NCBI GenBank assembly: GCA_905221605.1
Contig: CAJNDS010000356.1
Location: 95,010-159,009, forward strand
Direction: 5' to 3'
DNA length: 64,000 bases
Source of the DNA: Symbiodinium natans
Lineage: Eukaryota; Sar; Dinophyceae; Suessiales; Symbiodiniaceae
This document shows, in pieces, positions 12,501-24,000 of the stretch (positions within the stretch are counted from its first letter, which is position 1; each line of letters starts with the position of its first letter). The notes beneath the pieces were generated by a model. That model saw only the letters and a list, made by a program, of their open reading frames with translations. It did no database searches and was not told where the DNA came from. The position numbers and the translations under genes were made by a program.

Positions 12501-15500
12501 TAGGGGTAAACAGAATGAAAGAGGAGTCTCCTGTTGCTTTCCGACTACCTTCTCACCACAAAAAGGAACCTTCCCACTCTTCCCTACTTTCTTTCTTTTA
12601 TCTTTTTGCACTTTACGTTTCCCGCTGAGAAAATGAGACGTTTCCCACTGAGAAAAAGAGACAATGATGACAATAAGGAAAAAAGATCACCTGCCTGTAT
12701 TTTCAGACCTGTCCGCTGCATCTTTTCCCTTTACATCGCAGATTGAAGGAAAGCAAAAAAAGGGAAGAATCCCTTTCCCTACCTTTCCCAGTTCATTCCT
12801 TGTGCTTTCCATGTTCTTTGGAATTGCTTTGTTCTTCAGCAAGGAAAAGCGCAACTTCCCTCTCAATTTCATGTTTCCATTTCTCCGATGTCTTTTTCAT
12901 TCAAGAAGCAAGCGGAGGGGCTGCCTCCTGTGTTTCCTTGCCTCTTTCCTCGCTATTCTCTTTTCCTTTCTCTTCTCTCTTGGTGCTTACATTCTTATGA
13001 AAAACGTGAAAGTTGTGGGGGCATCCCTTTCGCTTTCTCTCTTCTGGGGAAATTCCCAATTGCAGGGGGCTCTCTCTCCTTGTCTGTCTTCTTTTCTCAT
13101 ACATAGGGAAAGGAGAAAGAAGATGAAGAACTAGGAAAGAATCATTTCCACACATTCCTCTATTCCTACTGTCCGGAGATTGGCAAGCTTTCGGAAGCTC
13201 TGGTCTCTAGTCACGCCTGACCAAAGTCAACTTCCCGTGCGTGAGGGCCATATGTGAGGGGCCAGGAGGGGGGCAGAAAGTCCGGAATATGGTAGTGTTT
13301 CGAGTTTCAAAATCGTTTCCATAGTTTCAAATTAGTCTCAAGTCAGTTTCAAACTAGTTTCAAAATCCAGTTGAAATATCGCTGTTAAGGAGGAGCTGCA
13401 ATTTCTGTCCGCGCTTGTTGAAAACCAGAACCTCTAGAGATTCCTGCATTTTTTGCAATTGCGCGTAGAAAAACGCAGTTTCCCCTTAACAACGAATTCG
13501 CAACTGGATTTTGAAACTGTTTTGCAACTAGTCTGAAACTACAGAAACGAATTTGAAACTTGAAGAACGCAGCATTTCTGCTCCCTGGCGCTTGGCCACG
13601 CCCAAGCAAGAGGAGGCTAGAAGCCGCGGCTCGCGAAACCAGCAACAACTCTTGCCAAGGCAGCCACGCAATCACAAGTCAGTAAATTATCTTGTCTGAG
13701 ACTGTGTCTCTTCTGAGTTGTTCTATTCCTTTCTCTGCATCCTTTCTTCTTCTCACTTGTCCTTTCACTTTTCTTTTGTCTCTTCTCACTCCAACCAAAA
13801 GGGAAATCGCAAGGGAGTCATATAGGGAAAGGAGACAACGTGAAGAAATAAGAAAGAATCATTTCCATATTGTCCCCTATTCCTGTCTCTAAATCTGCAG
13901 ATTTTTCAGAATGGAAGGAGGGCTTCTTTCTCCCTCTCACTTTTCCTTTCGCTTTTTTTATATTTTCTCACTCCAACCAAGAAGACAAGGGAGAGGGGTG
14001 AGAGATAGAACGCCCTTTACCTTCTCAAAACATAGAGAGGTGACGAAAATCAATCACGGAAACCTATCCTGCCTTCCTTCCTCTTTGTCTTTGGTTCGGA
14101 AAAGAAAGGAACGGCTACCAGCCTCCCTCCCGACTTACATCTTACATTCTCTTGTTTCGTCCTGCTCAACCGGAAAGAAGGTCTGCCTCCAGTCTTTCCT
14201 CGCCTCCCTGCTCACTATTATGAGTTCCTTTCTCTTCTCTTCTGTTGCTTACATTCTTCTCAAAAGTGTGAAAGGTGCGGGGGACATCCCTTTCACTTTG
14301 TCTCTTCTGGGGAAATTCCCAATTGCAGGAGGCTCTCTCTCCTTGTCTTTGTTCTGTGTTCATATAGGGAAAGAAGAAAGAAGATGAATGAATAAGAAAG
14401 AATCATGTCTATAATGTCCTCTATCCGTGTCTCTTGTGATTTCTTCAATTCCTATCTCTGCAGATTCTTCAAAATGGAAGGCGGACTTCTTCCTCCAACC
14501 AAAAGCGACCTTCTCAAAAAGAAGACAAGAGACGAACATCAATCACCGGAACCTGACTCCTAATCTCATGTGTTTCCTTGCCTCTTTCCTCGCTATTCTC
14601 TCTTCCTTTCTTCTCTCCTGGTGCTTACATTCTTATCAACATGAAAATTGAGGGGGCAGTGCATCCCTTTCCTTTTCCCCATCAAAGAAAGGCTGCCTTC
14701 CTATCCGCGTATGTTCTTCCCTCTTGCTTCCCAAAAAGACTATAAGAGGTAGGGATAAACAGAATGAAAGAGGAGTCTCCTGTTGCTTTCCGACTACCTT
14801 CTCACCACAAAAAGGAACCTTCCAACTCTTCCCTACTTTCTTTCTTTTATCTTTTTGCACTTTACGTTTCCCGCTGAGAAAATGAGACGTTTCCCACTGA
14901 GAAAAAGAGACAATGATGACAATAAGGAAAAAAGATCACCTGCCTGTATTTTCAGACCTGTCCGCTGCATCTTTTCCCTTTACATCGCAGATTGAAGGAA
15001 AGCAAAAAAGTCAGAGGGAAGAATCCCTTTCCCTACCTTTCCCAGTACATTCCTTGTGCTTTCCATGTTCTTTGGAATTGCTTTGTTCTTCAGCAAGGAA
15101 AAGCGCAACTTCCCTCTCAATTTCATGTTTCCATTTCTCCGATGTCTTTTTCATTCAAGAAGCAAGCGGAGGGGCTGCCTCCTGTGTTTCCTTGCCTCTT
15201 TCCTCGCTATTCTCTTTTCCTTTCTCTTCTCTTTTGGTGCTTACATTCTTCTCAAAAACGTGAAAGTTGCGGGGGCATCCCTTTCGCTTTCTCTTCTGGG
15301 GAAATTCCTAATTGCAGGGGGCTCTCTCCTTGTCTGTCTTCTTTTCTCATACATAGGGAAAGGAGAAAGAAGATGAAGAACTAGGAAAGAATCATTTCCA
15401 CACATTCCTCTATTCCTACTGTCCGGAGATTGGCAAGCTTTCGGAAGCTCTGGTCTCTAGTCACGCCTGACCAAAGTCAACTTCCCGTGCGTGAGGGCCA

Positions 15501-16370
15501 TATGTGAGGGGCCAGGAGGGGGGCAGAAAGTCCGGAATATGGTAGTGTTTCGAGTTTCAAAATCGTTTCCATAGTTTCAAATTAGTCTCAAGTCAGTTTC
15601 AAACTAGTTTCAAAATCCAGTTGAAATATCGCTGTTAAGGAGGAGCTGCAATTTCTGTCCGCGCTTGTTGAAAACCAGAACTTCTGCATGTTTTGCAATT
15701 GCGCGTAGAAAAACGCAGTTTCCCCTTAACAACGATTTTGCAACTGGATTTTGAAACTATTTTGCAACTAGTCTGAAACTACAGAAACGAATTTGAAACT
15801 TGAAAAACGCAGCATTTCTGCTCCCTGGCGCTTGGCCACGCCCAAGCAAGAGGAGGCCAGAAGCTGCGGCTCGCGAAACACGCCTGGATCGAAAAGTGCA
15901 CCTCCGACTTTCTTCCCAAAAGCCATTCCAGCAACAACTCTTGCCAAGGCAGCCACGCAATCACAAGTCAGCAAATTATCTTGTCTGAGACTGTGTCTCT
16001 TCTGAGTTTTTCTATTCCTATCTCTGCGTCCTTTCTCCTTCTCACTTTTCCTTTCACTTTTCTTTTGTCTCTTCTCACTCCAACCAAAAGGGAAATCGCA
16101 AGGGAGTCATATAGGGAAAGGAGACAACGTGAAGAAATAAGAAAGAATCATTTCCATATTGTCCCCTATTCCTGTCTCTAAATCTGTAGATTTTTCAGAA
16201 TGGAAGGAGGGCTTCTTTCTCCCTCTCACTTTTCCTTTCGCTTTTCTTTATATTTTCTCACTCCAACCAAAAAGACAAGGGAGAGAGGTGGGAGATATAA
16301 AGCCCTTTACCTTCCCAAAACAGAGAAAAGTGACGAGAATCAATCAGGGAAACCTGGCTCCTAATCTCCT
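9575..16370. repeat. Tandem array: three 2.24 kb pyrimidine-rich units
   Basis: Anchors recur at near-constant spacing: GCGGGGGACATCCC at 9787, 12030 and 14277 (2243 and 2247 bp), and ATATGTGAGGGGCCAGG at 11011, 13250 and 15500 (2239 and 2250 bp). Copies differ by few substitutions and small indels. The third copy carries about 50 bp near 15880-15930 absent from the other two. Within each unit a shorter block (TTTCCTCG...GGTGCTTACATTC... GGGAAATTCCCAATTGCAGG) is itself repeated in diverged form two to three times. Conserved open frames of 60-170 codons occur on both strands, but they are Ser/Phe/Leu-rich, overlap each other, and look like by-products of CT-rich sequence. No transposase or reverse transcriptase motif was seen. 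Confidence 0.85.
11080..11320. repeat. Imperfect long hairpin inside the 2.24 kb unit (repeats near 13320 and 15568)
   Basis: The left arm, containing TTTCAAAATCCAGTTG and CGCTGTTAAGG, is mirrored by the right arm with CCTTAACAACG and CAACTGGATTTTGAAAC. The arms are about 70 bp, separated by about 85 bp that holds a GC-richer sequence. The same hairpin occurs in all three units. Confidence 0.7.
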
Positions 16371-17690
16371 CGGTTTCCGCTCTTTCCTCGTTATTCTCTC
16401 TTCCTTTCTTCTCTGCTGGCGCTTGCATTCTTATCAAAATATGAAAGTTGCGGGGGCATCCCTTTCACTTTCTCCCTTCTACGGGCACTTCACTCCTTTT
16501 TTCCCACTATCTTCTTCGATCTTCCTTCCGAAAAAATTCGAAAAGGAAGCGATAGACCAGGGTGAAGGAGCAGTTTCCATCTTCGTTCCCGGCACCTTCT
16601 TATTCGTTCTTCTCTCTTATTATCTCTTTGTTTCTTTTCTTCCGCCCAAAACAGGAATTGCCGCAGGGCTCTCTCTCCTAATCTTTCTTCTTTACTCATA
16701 TGGGAATGATAAAGAAGAAGAAATGAGAAAGAATCATGAGCTCTTCTTTTCGTATCTCTTCAGCATTTTCAGCATGGAAGGCGGGCCAGAGGCGAGAGAG
16801 TGCAAAGGGAAGAGACGCGAGAGATCAATGGGGACAAGCGAAGGGACGTGCGGGGAAAGGAGGGACAGCCCGGTCGAGACAAGCTCCCGAGAACCTGCGT
16901 GCAGGCAGGTGATCTTTCTTCACTTATCTTCATCATTGTCTCATTTTCTTAGTGGGAAACGTAGAATGCAAACAAGATAAAAGAAAGTCAAGGGAAGAAA
17001 GAGAAGGGTTCCTTTTTGTGGTGAGAAGGTAGTCGGAAAGCAAAAGGAGACTCCTCTTTCATTCTGTTTATCCCTGCCTCTTATAGTCTTTTTCGGAAGG
17101 AAGAGAAAAGAAAATATGCGGATAGGAAGGGAGCCTTTCTTCGATGGGAAAAGTGAAAGAAATGCCCCCGCACCTGTCACACAAAGCAACAGAAGAGAAA
17201 AGAAAGGAAGTTATAACAGTGCAGAAGGAGGCGAGGAAACACTAGAGGCCGCCCTTCTTCTGTCCGTTTGAGCGTGACGAAACAAAAGAAATGGAAAGAT
17301 GAAAGTCGGGAGGGGGGCTGGTAGCTGTTCCTTTCTTTTCCGAACCAGGATTCCAGGATAGCGAAGGAAATAGTAGGGAAAGGCCCTCTTTCTTCTTTCG
17401 TGTTTATTTATGTCTGCACTGTGCAAAGAAAAGAAGGCGGGGACAGGCCGTTTAGAAATGAAAGCAGGCGATCTTTTCATCCATTTTGGTCACCTTTCTA
17501 TTTATTGAGCTGTAAGGGGCTCTCTATCTCTCACCTCTCTCCCTTGTCTTCTCCCTTCTGCTTGGAGTGAGAAAAGAAAAGTGAAAGGAAAAGTGAGAGG
17601 GAAAATGAAGCCCTCCTTCCATTCTGAAAAATCAGCAGAGATAGGAATAGAAGAACTCCGAAGATAGGAACACAGGAACGTCTGCACATG
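16370..17690. repeat. Diverged and inverted copies of the 2.24 kb unit
   Basis: 16370-16480 is a diverged sub-repeat (TTCCTCGTTATTCTCTCTTC, GCGGGGGCATCCCTTTCACT). From about 16960 to 17690 the sequence is the reverse complement of unit parts: GAGAAGGTAGTCGGAAAGCA mirrors TGCTTTCCGACTACCTTCTC, and CCTCTTATAGTCTTTTTCGG mirrors the AAAGACTATAAGAGG segment. The array therefore ends in an inverted arm. Confidence 0.75.
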
Positions 17691-17699
17691 ATTCTTTCT

Positions 17700-18086
17700 T
17701 TTTCCTCCTTTTCTTTCTAGATTCTGGGTTTAGGAGTTAGAGTTTAGGAAATACGGTATAGAGTTTCTTGTGTAGGGTTTTAGAGTGTACGAATTTGTGG
17801 TCAGGGTTCCGGGCTTAGGGTCTGAGATTGCAAGAGCCAAAACATTTATCAGTCCGAAATGAGTTGTCTAAGTGCGCATATGCGTGAGACGTTGTTGGAG
17901 AAGTAGCTGGGTTGTCTTGGATATGCTAAAATTGATTAATAATCCCAGGCGGTAGCTTCTAAATAGACCCTATTTTGCTCAGCCACACCCCCCCCCCCCC
18001 CCCCCTAAACCCTAAACCCTAAACCCTCAACCCTCAACCCTCAACCCTAAACCCTAAACCCTAAACCCCTTGAACCTCCCTTAAGA
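17700..18086. other. Spacer before the glutamine synthetase gene
   Basis: Degenerate telomere-like text at 17725-17830, a poly-C run at 17990-18005, then CCCTAAA and CCCTCAA units to 18068. The words GGTAGCTTCTAAATAGACCC at 17951 echo GGCTTCTAAATAGACCCTA at 7148, suggesting a dispersed repeat fragment. The ATG of the downstream gene was not identified here. Confidence 0.5.
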
Positions 18087-21000
18087 GTCCTACAAGAGGC
18101 CGTCGCCTCCGTGACCGGATCGGCGGCTGCGGTAGATCCGTTGGAGGTCATGGGAAAGAATATGTTTGACGACAAGGCTCCTTTGCAGCATGAAGGCTGT
18201 CTAGGGCTCATGGGGTTTAGGGATGCAGGCCGTTTAGGGCCTAGGGTTTAGGGTTACCAAAAGCCCGTTGTCAAGAGGTGACGGACAAAATGGCCTCATT
18301 GAGCTGAATCCCTAAACCCTAAACCCTAAACCCTGAATGACGGCCACCTATGAAACCCCAACCCTAAACACTGAACCCTGCTCGTACATGGGGGGAGGTG
18401 GATCTAATTCATGGGCTTCGTTTGCGTTTTCCTAAACCCTAAACCCTAAACCCTAAACCCTAAACCCTAAACCCTAAACCCTAAACCCTAAACCCTAAAC
18501 CCTAAACCCTAAACCCTAAACCCTAAACCCTAAACCCTAAACCCTAAACCTAAACATGCCTCATGAAGCCCCGGCAGAGGTAATGGCAGAGAAGCTACCG
18601 GCCGCAGTCGTCAAGCGATTCCAGGACAACGCCTCGGCAAGATTCGTCGAGCCAAGCTCAGGGTTTCGGGTTTAGGGTTTAGGGTTTGGGGTTTGGGGTT
18701 TAGGGCTTAGAAAACACGGAGGCCTTCTGATTTAGCAACGAGGGAGGGGCAGCAGTTCAGCCACGCCACCTCGGCAGCTTAGGAATTAGCATGAATGCGA
18801 GCGGGATGCCTCGTGAGGGATAGCCTGTCCGGATTTGGTTGGAAGGAAGTCTGAGTCGTAAGTTTGGTCTTAGCCTGAAGAAGGAAGGCCAGAGACATAG
18901 GCAACAGCCTGAGCCAGGCTTGCTGATGTTAAGAATTTCTCAACTTGATTCTCAACTCTCCGTCCCTGCTCGGTTGGAATGAAAGAGCACGCAGCAAAAT
19001 CTCTGCACATGTTTTGGGCTAAGTCTGCGACATAGTTTTCTCTACTGGCACCCACTTTTTCAAGTGTGATCGGGCTCAAAGGAGGATGTTAGGCTCTACA
19101 AGTACAATTTTGGCCCAAATCCGATCGATGCAGTTGTTCTAAACCCTAAACCCTAAACGAGAATGAACATTAAGGATCTCCAGGGGTTGAGGCACAAGCT
19201 GAAGATTCTTGGGCTCCGATTTCCCTCTTCACCACCAGGAGTGCCTCATCAGCGGCGCGCCCACGACCGAAGAGGATCAGAAGATCATTGCCGATACGAT
19301 GTTTGAATGGGTCGCTTGCCTTCTTGATGACATCAACACATAGGGCTGATTTTGCATCACCATATTGAGCGATTGGGATTGCCAGCTGCCAACAACGCCA
19401 GTCCTCGGTAATTACTCTCACCAAACCCTTCAACGAAGGAAGCTGCTCGAATTCTTCGTTCAGAGAAAAGCTGCTGAGCTGTAGTCCTGTCATTTTGCCA
19501 CAGTCGTCTAGCTTCAAAAAGCTTTCAGAACAAGGAACAGCTAAATCAGCGCTGCACGGTGCAAGTTTTCGAGGTCGTGCTTGGCCAGCGAGCGACAAGC
19601 ACTGTTACGGATCACATGTCCTAATACCGTCATGTTTCTGATGGCTTCGCTTACATGAACAAATTCTCAGTTCTCTGACGCAAGCTGAGACCCGTCTTCC
19701 AAGATCCCTGACCGACTTCCAAGGCGCGAGAACGCGGCGCCGTGGACTTCGCCCACTGGTTCTTCCCCCTGCGCGGACAGGGCGGCGCTGTCGGCGGTAT
19801 GCTGGGTGCTTTCAAGCAGGTGCCAGCCTGAGCATGCAACAGAGTTCTACAGTTTTGTCAAAGGCGAGATGACACATTGCAGGAAACCCGTGTCTCACTG
19901 GCTTCATCAGAAAATCTTTCCAAAAAGGCTGATGATCTCCGAATGCATGTCCTGCAAGTACCATAGCCAGGACACCCTCTTGGACCTTGACTTCTCATCC
20001 AAGTTTGTCACGAAGCCCATGAAGGTGCCAACATGAGCTGCAATTTCGGATTTTGCGTCGGGCGCATCTCTGGTCAGCAAGCACCAGGGGTCTCCGGAAA
20101 TCGGGTTCGGCGTGCAATTGCTTGAGAAGCTTCTTGTCTTGTCACAAGCTCTTGCACGAATCCACACTTCCCCTGTTGACACAGGCCTGCTTGCCAGCAG
20201 AGCGACTTTTCCAGGGAGAGACCGACGGCTCTTCTTTCCCCAACGGTGGCCTTCGAGTGACACACTCTGCAGCAGCGTTCACCACCTGGGACAGGGCATC
20301 GCCGCCCTTTGTCCTCAACAAGACGTTGTATATACCCTGTGCGTTCATCACGCACTTCGGGAAATGCATTGATGAGAAGACACCTCTCTTGCGATCTATG
20401 GACGCCGTGAAGACTCAAGGTCTTCGACTGCTGAAGGCTGTTGACCTCGGCAAGAGCGCCCAGACGATTTATAGCTTCCTGGGATGGGAGCAGGAGTTCT
20501 TCGTGATGGACGCAGCCCTCTACAAGGCGCGCCCGGACCTCGTCAACACCGGCCGAACCTTGTTCGGCAAGTTGCCCACTCGGCACCAGCAGGGCGACCT
20601 GAACTACTTCCAAGCGATCCCGACAAGTGTACAGACCTTGCTGGACAGGGTTCAGGCTGCCATGCTAGTAGTAGGATGCCCCATGGCCGTCAAACACAAC
20701 GAAGTCGCTCCTGGCCAGCATGAGATGTCTCCGGTCTTCCGGGTGGCCAACGTGTCCTGCGACAGCAACGTCTTCTTCATGGAGACCATGAACCGCGAGG
20801 CCGAGAAGCTCGGCTTGCAGGTGCTCTTCCATGAGAAGCCCTTTGCAGGCATCAATGGCAGTGGCAAGCATGCCAACTGGTCCATCGGAACCGATACTGG
20901 CCTCAACTTCTTCTATCCCGGCAAGACAGATGAAGGCAGGAAGCTCTTCGTGACTGGCATCGCCTGCTTGGCATATGGCTTGTCTCAATACAATGTGCCC

Positions 21001-24000
21001 TGGACGCAAGAGGGTGCCTAGAGTATTCTTCCGAGGAATGCTGCGATCGCGTTCCAGGTTGTATCGTCATACTATTAAACAAGCATACGTTGTGTTATAG
21101 CAAGAGCACAAAATACTGTACAGTATTCTGATGCATCATATAGAAGGGTATTGGGGTGCCTGACGTCCTGAGGAGCTCGTCCGCTGCACCGTGGCAACAG
21201 CAGGCAACGATCACCGGTTGGGCGCCCAGGCGGCCGGAAACCCTTAAAAAAAAAACCCTAAAACCCCAAACCCTAAACCCTAAAAGCCCGTATACGCTTG
21301 CGAAACGGGTGGGAAAAAAAAAGCCCCTAACCCCCAAGGCCTGACTGATTGTCATGTCAAGGCGAGGAATCTGAACCCCTCAACACATCCCATGCTCATA
21401 TCAAGGCCGTCTGCATGGTGTTACGCAGACGGAATCCTCCATATGATGGTCCCCTTTTAATTTAGGATTCCCACTCACCCTAAACCCTAAACCCTGGAAC
21501 TATATGAGTCGGTTCTCCCAAAAGAAGGAGAATCGCCCAAATGTTACTCTAGCTCTGAGAGTGGCAATCGTCAAGACCATGATATCCACGCGTGCTTTCG
21601 CATGCTTTCGCCGACTGGCCGACTACACTGCACTGCCACTCCAAGCAGCCGAAACCCAGAAGGCATCCTAGACCGGTCATACCCTAAACCCTGGCCCTAT
21701 ACCCTAAACCCCAAGTCTACTTTCTCTCTTCAGTTGCAGGAAGCACCGCCCGCTATCATCTCGCCACGTGGTGGCGATTTCATGGTGCATGGGGTTTGGA
21801 GATCTTGGGTCCCCAGTGCCTGCTTGGAGGTTCAGGGTATTCAGGGTACTTAGGGGTTTAGGGTTCCGGGTTAGGGGTTTAGGGCTTAGGGTACTTGAAA
21901 CCCAAGTATAACCCCCCTAGGGTACTTAAGGGGCTTATTATACGTGGGTTATAGCTACACTTATCCCTGGGTAACTAAGTACCCTGAACCTCCAAGTGCC
22001 TGCTCCAAGGCTGTATCCCGGACAAGGCTTCGAACAGTTTGTGGACGCGATCATCGGCGGCGCAGACCTTCTAGGCTACAAAGCCGAGAAGCGGCGCGGA
22101 TGCACGATGTGTTCATGTGGAAACTGCACAGCAGCCTCCGCAAGATTGCAGGTCTTGGTCTTGGTGTTGTCCTGCTTGGGTTTAGGGTGTAGGGTGTAGG
22201 GTTGAGGGTTTAGGGTACCTTTTTTTCAGCGGTGTCCTCAGGAAGCATCAGCCGACGGGATGCTCTCAGGCAATGTTCATTGAGGCCAACGTGGAGGCGT
22301 ATCGGTTCTGTGCGGCTTGCATCCGTGCTAAATCCTTGGTAGCCCTAAACCCTAAACCCTAAATCCTAAACCCTAAACCCTAAACCCTAAACCCTAAACC
22401 CCCCATTTTTGTTGGGGGAACACGTTTGGAGGACAGGAACCGCACAGCGCCCTTTCCCTTCTGCGGCAACCGCTTTGAGTTCCGGGCCGTGGGCTCCTCC
22501 CAGAACTGCTGTCCCCCGGCGGGGTTTAGGGTTTAGGGTTTAGGGTTTAGGGTTCAGGGTTTAGGGTTTAGGGCTTAGGGCGTAGGGTGTAGGGTGTAGG
22601 GTTGAGGGCACCCTCAGCCCTACACAAGCCTCCTTCAGAAACAGCGTTCTCTATGGAAATCGCGCGTGAAACAAGCATGCGGGCCAGCCACTATCACATC
22701 CGAGCCCTGAGCATCTCAACTTCCACTTCCAAACCCCAAACTCTCGACGTGAGCCTAGAAATCACCCAAGACCCACGACCTACTCCCCGAGCTTGTGTGA
22801 CAGGCGCTCCTAGTGGTACTCAGAAGCTTTGTACTTAAGTGGCCACTTGGCAAGTAAGCTGTGGGATGTTGCACGCCAACGTTGGGAGATATGTACCTCC
22901 TGGCAGGCCGATCTCTGATCACATTCCTCTTGAAGCACAGGATTCGGGATCACCTGACCGTGGGGGGGGGGGGGGGGGAACAAATCCAGGGTTCCGAAAC
23001 CACTAATCAGATGTTTTGCTTTGAGGTTTGCCCGTCATGGTCTGCAATGCCATCATGGCAGCTGGCATGGGTAACCTCGCCGGCCTGATTGAGGGTGGCA
23101 TGAGCCACAGAGATGCTGTGGCAAAAATGTTCAAGGACTGAAGTGACTGGAGTCAAACAAGAGAACCCCCAAACAGTACCCTAAAGCTACTGGGGGGTCA
23201 TGTTTAGGAACCCTGAAGGCCTGAAGGGGATCTACTTTTTGGATCCTGCCAGGGGTCTGGGTATTACAGGGTGCTTGGGGTGTGGGGGGGGGGGGGGGGG
23301 GGGAGGGCGGTACATGGGGGGTAGGTACCTGGAGGAAGCTTAGGGAAGCTTTCGGAGTAGTGGGGAGTACTTACATACGCCCCTTGAACCCCCCGGCACG
23401 CCGCACATCGAGATGGGCGCTCGACCTCGAAGTTCGTGCTCCCTCAAGAACCCTATAAGCTATCTAGGGTCCCTAAACCCTAAACCCTAAACCCTAAAAC
23501 CTTAAACAGTGGAGCACAGGAGAACAAGCACGTCATCTTCACCGGGAACGGCTACTCCCCCGAGTGGAAGGAGGAAGCTGCCAAGAGAGGTCCGGGTTTA
23601 GGATTCAGGGTTGAGGGTTTAGGGTTTAGGGTTTAGGGTTTAGGGCAGAAGCTGTGCCGTTCTGCCGTCTTTTAGGTGAGTGACATGTGGGTAGTTCTCT
23701 AAATTGGGGTCCCTTTTCGGGGGGTACCCTGTATGTAGCACGGCACCTTTAAAGTAAGGACCCCAGAAGGGAGCGTAATTTAGAGAACTACCCACGTGGT
23801 GAATTAGGCTTTCGTTTTAAGTGTGGAGCGCGGCAGGCTTGCCAAATCTCAACACCACGCCGAAGGCCCCGTGTCCGCTATAAGTGGTCTGACCGTCTGC
23901 TGAGGACTCCTCCTCTCAACTCAACACCTAAACCCTAAACCCTAAACCCTAAATCCCAAACCCGAAAACCCTAAGCCCTAAACCCTAAACCCTAAACCCT

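Noticed and set aside
9420-16980. Conserved repeated frames in the 2.24 kb units as a gene family
   Set aside because: They appear on both strands with overlapping frames, are biased by CT-rich composition, and carry no domain or codon signature. Their conservation follows from recent duplication.
20074-20613. Minus-strand 179-codon frame opposite GSIII
   Set aside because: It is antisense to strongly conserved GSIII coding sequence; a shadow.
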